Of a stretch of DNA of 64,000 nt, positions 61,395-64,000 are shown in pieces. Every line of letters begins with the position of its first letter. Positions within the stretch are counted from its first letter, which is position 1. The stretch spans positions 121,108,837-121,172,836 of the forward strand of contig CM067083.1 of NCBI GenBank assembly GCA_034008185.1. Reading direction: 5' to 3'. The stretch comes from Gorsachius magnificus (lineage: Eukaryota; Chordata; Aves; Pelecaniformes; Ardeidae). The notes below the pieces were generated by a model. That model saw only the letters and a program-made list of their open reading frames with translations. It made no database searches and was not told the DNA's origin. A program made the translations under genes and the position numbers.

Positions 61395-63130
61395 TATTTA
61401 AATAAATATATAGTTTCACACACATATATTCAGCCTTTTCATTACCTTGGAAAAGGGTGAATGAAGTCTTACGTACTTATGAGACAGTGACTGACATTTT
61501 ACTCTTGATTTGTATCAAGTGCGTACGGGTATTGGGATTCAGATGAAAATAGACAACAGCAACAGGATAGAATTGTTCTCGTTAGTTAAATATCACCCTC
61601 TCTTCCTCCTGCTTCCAGCTGTTTAAATCAACACTGAAAACTGCACTTGGAACAATGGCAGATGACTGTAATGAACAAACTACAGAATTAAAGTGAAAAA
61701 TATTTCTTATAAGCTGAAAGAAGAGGTAATTAAGCAAAAAGCTTTCCAAGCCACAGAAAGGAAGAATATTTACCTTTGGCAAATTAATAAGTAATTCTAC
61801 ACATGTCATTTTAAAGTCTGAAATTTATTTAAACCCTGACCAGGCAAATATTTATGTTCTTGTTCAGCTTTAGTAAATTTTGATAGTAAAGACAAAGGTG
61901 TGTGTTCTTATTTTCTCTATCAGAGTCACTGGTAATGTGAATACGTTAGATTAACTAGTCATCTATACTTTATAATGTGTAATTTAAAAAAATTTACTTT
62001 AAAAACATGGTAACAATTCCCCATTCTGCTTCTGACTATGTGAGAAGACTGACTTGTTACCTCCAGTTTATGAGAGGGTTGATTTGATTCTGCATATTAT
62101 TTTTTAATGTATTGAAATTGCACCATTACATAATGACAAATGGGTCCTTTAAATTATTTTTTTCCTAATCCCAGTATCATCTTAAACAGGAGTTAAATCA
62201 GGTTTTATAAATAACATGTTTAAAGTGAAATTATCATTTTTTAAATTTATAAAACACCACGGTACAATCAGATATTTGTTCGACATGTTTCTAATTTCTT
62301 TCACAGAATGGGATCCTATAGTGGAGGCGTTAGAAAAACCTCTGGTGGGTTTTGTTCTTTTTTTTCTTAATCATTTTGCTGCTTTTAGAACTGCACTTAA
62401 TTTTGAGGGGCCATACTATTCCAGTAAATATCTTCTTTTCTGATGCTGGACCAGACTCCCAGCCAGGAGTGGAAGCAAGGAGTGCTCTGGAGAAAGTCTG
62501 AGCCTCGCTTCAGTGGCTCCTGGGACTCGGGTGAGATCTGATGCGCTGTGGGATCCCTTATGGGCTATGGATTACTTTTTTTCCCTTTCCAGAACAAAGC
62601 CATCCCTCCTCCACTATTCCTTCTTCTTTCATTCATTCTTTCTTTCTTAATTCCCTCTTCTTTTTCCATTTTAGAGACTTTCTTTTCCAGTTGCCAGTAT
62701 GGTGGGTTTCTGCAACTAAGTGACAGTAAATAGAAAATAACAAAGTCCATACCACATTCTGAATATATGGATGATGCAGACAGGTACTGTACAGTCTGAC
62801 TGATTTATTTATATAGGGCTATTGATTTTCTTCTTCTCTCCATGAACCAGAAGGTGGCATCTGATTACTGGCTTGTAAATTTGCATGTCTTCTGTCTTCA
62901 CTGCACCGACCAACTTTAGTGATTTATTTTCTTTACATATCAACGTGAACACAAACAAAAAAATGCCCAGCTGTCTACATTTTTCAGTCAAATACATATA
63001 CTTATATATATTATTGTTATCCAGTTCCATTCATGATTGAAATATTTAACCTTGTATTGAACTGGTTTGGTTTAAGGATCTGAACTCACTGTGCACTTAT
63101 TGCTAGGTTCAGCAACACAATCCAGTAGCT
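61395..63130. other. Unique AT-rich non-coding DNA with a CT-rich patch
   Basis: No gene recognised. The patch 62606-62670 is C/T-rich with TTCTTTCTTTC-type units, which explains the overlapping Phe/Ser/Pro-rich frames there. Confidence 0.5.
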
Positions 63131-63136
63131 TGACGT

Positions 63137-63185
63137 TATTATTCCCATTCTTCAGACTGGAAAATGAAGGCAAAAGAGATCCAAA
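63137..63185 (-). repeat. Short MIR-like relic
   Basis: TTATTATTCCCATTCTTCAG followed by ACTGGAAAATGAAGGCAAAA and GAGATCC matches the reversed central MIR block (attattatcccattttacag, then a gaaactgaggca-like run). It is short but the match is good. Confidence 0.48.
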
Positions 63186-63189
63186 GGCC

Positions 63190-63728
63190 TCCTTCAGAGG
63201 CAGACAGAACTGTTGTGACAAAACAGGGAATACTTAGATTTCTGTGCTCTCACCCATGGACCTTCAGCTACAAGATCAGTCGAACTAGGTATCTTATTTT
63301 TTAAAATCATGAAATTTGTAGGCTCCTCTGGGTAAATTCCTCAAGTGTCTGACATTAGTCTGCATGGTAGTCAAATCTCAGTGAAGAAGATGAGTAAACA
63401 TTCTGTGTCCCCAGACTACCTGATCCACAAATGAAATAAGTTGTTTCTGTCAACCTGTAAATATTTGGACCTTTTTAACCAAACAGGTCATGCTTTTAAC
63501 CCCAACGTTGTCTGGTTCAGTCCTCTTTGTGCTGAGTAGAAGATAGTTCTCATATGTGATTATCGTAATAATCAGAGAGGGGATTTTTCTGAGATCAAAA
63601 TAATGAATTGTGGGCTTTCCTTATGGGAAAAAGCTGGGCAGAAGTGTGAAGAGAGCTCTCAGTGTAGCCTGTCCAGTTGATAGTGCAGAGGCTGACAAGA
63701 CACACATTTTCAATAGTTTTGGAGCAGT
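63190..63728. other. Unique non-coding DNA
   Basis: No gene or transposon recognised. Confidence 0.5.
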
Positions 63729-63730
63729 TG

Positions 63731-64000
63731 TATCATAGAATCATTTGGTTGGAAAAAGCCATTGAGATCATCAAGTCCAACTGTACCTGTCTGCTACCCT
63801 GTCCCTAAGCACCTCGTCTACCCGCCTTTTAAATTACTTCCAGCATTGGGGACTCAGCCACTTCCCTGGACAGCCTGTTCCAGTGCCTGATTATCCTTTC
63901 AGTGAAGAACTTTTTCCTAATATCCAACCTAAACCTGCCCTGGCACAACTTGAGGCCAAATCCCCTCATCCCATCGCCTGTTACCTGGGAGAAGAGACCA
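63731..64000 (-). mobile_element. CR1 LINE fragment, cut by the window edge
   Basis: The minus-strand copy begins TATCATAGAATCATTTGGTT with GGAAAAAGCCATTGAGATCA. It runs through the 3' UTR into the complement of the ORF2 C-terminus, up to CCTGGGAGAAGAGACCA at the window end. The end segment closely matches the plus copy at about 40450-40620 in opposite orientation, so both belong to one subfamily. The 5' end lies outside the window. Confidence 0.94.

Noticed and set aside
62541..62750. Three overlapping Phe/Ser/Pro-rich or Lys/Glu-rich frames.
   Set aside because: They are produced by the C/T-rich patch 62606-62670, which lacks stop codons on either reading.
1..64000. Search for endogenous viral genes (reverse-transcriptase active-site boxes, gag or env features, LTR pairs).
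   Set aside because: No such motif was seen in the open frames and no LTR pair was recognised. The retroelement proteins present are CR1 LINE ends.
1..64000. Search for tRNA, rRNA, CRISPR arrays, operons or a multi-gene novel system.
   Set aside because: None was seen. The window has the texture of a vertebrate gene desert, and claiming a system would not be supported.

Overview
This 64 kb window looks like a gene-poor, AT-rich stretch of a bird nuclear genome (intergenic, or inside a very large intron). The main evidence is ten interspersed copies of CR1, the dominant LINE of birds. They are 5'-truncated and end in the diagnostic 3' tail: an 8-bp ATTCTATG-type microsatellite next to the GGTTGGAAGGGACC / GGTTGGAAAAGACC block, in whichever orientation the copy lies. 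There are no operons, no compact coding DNA, no rRNA, tRNA or CRISPR, and no intact protein-coding gene that I recognise. A crocodilian or turtle origin is not strictly excluded, but the CR1 types look avian. I cannot name the species or locus.

Layout. 1-17.6 kb: unique AT-rich DNA with several faint old SINE-like remnants (about 3.9, 12.2, 13.9 and 15.4 kb). It also holds the one place that resembles the start of a real transcription unit: on the minus strand at 6.48-6.70 kb, a TATA box, a correctly spaced initiator, a short leader, two ATGs and a strong 5' splice site. Possible minus-strand exons lie at 6.25-6.12 and 4.94-4.62 kb. At 16.2-16.5 kb a CpG-richer patch carries a G-quadruplex motif. 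17.6-32.4 kb: five CR1 copies, all on the minus strand, plus a cluster of perfect short hairpins at 27.46-27.55 kb and an (AC)n microsatellite. 32.4-39.9 kb: a MIR-like relic and a repeat-free, TAAT-rich segment (36.6-37.2 kb) that is the best candidate for a conserved regulatory element. 39.9-44.6 kb: the longest CR1 copy (plus strand, with most of the ORF2 C-terminal region still open), a second CR1 tail facing it, and a third plus-strand CR1. 44.6-64 kb: ancient LINE and MIR relics, a 22-bp minisatellite, small hairpins, and two minus-strand CR1 copies, the last cut by the window edge.

Nearly all open frames here are chance frames or CR1 remnants. The second-longest frame (minus strand, 5282-4620) is partly explained by a purine-rich plus strand, which removes stop codons from the minus strand. 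No cooperating gene set can be described. The features most worth testing are the candidate promoter and exons at 4.6-6.7 kb, the G-quadruplex/CpG patch, the possible conserved elements, and the CR1 inverted pairs. CR1 and ancient-repeat calls rest on pattern recognition by eye, so their edges are approximate.
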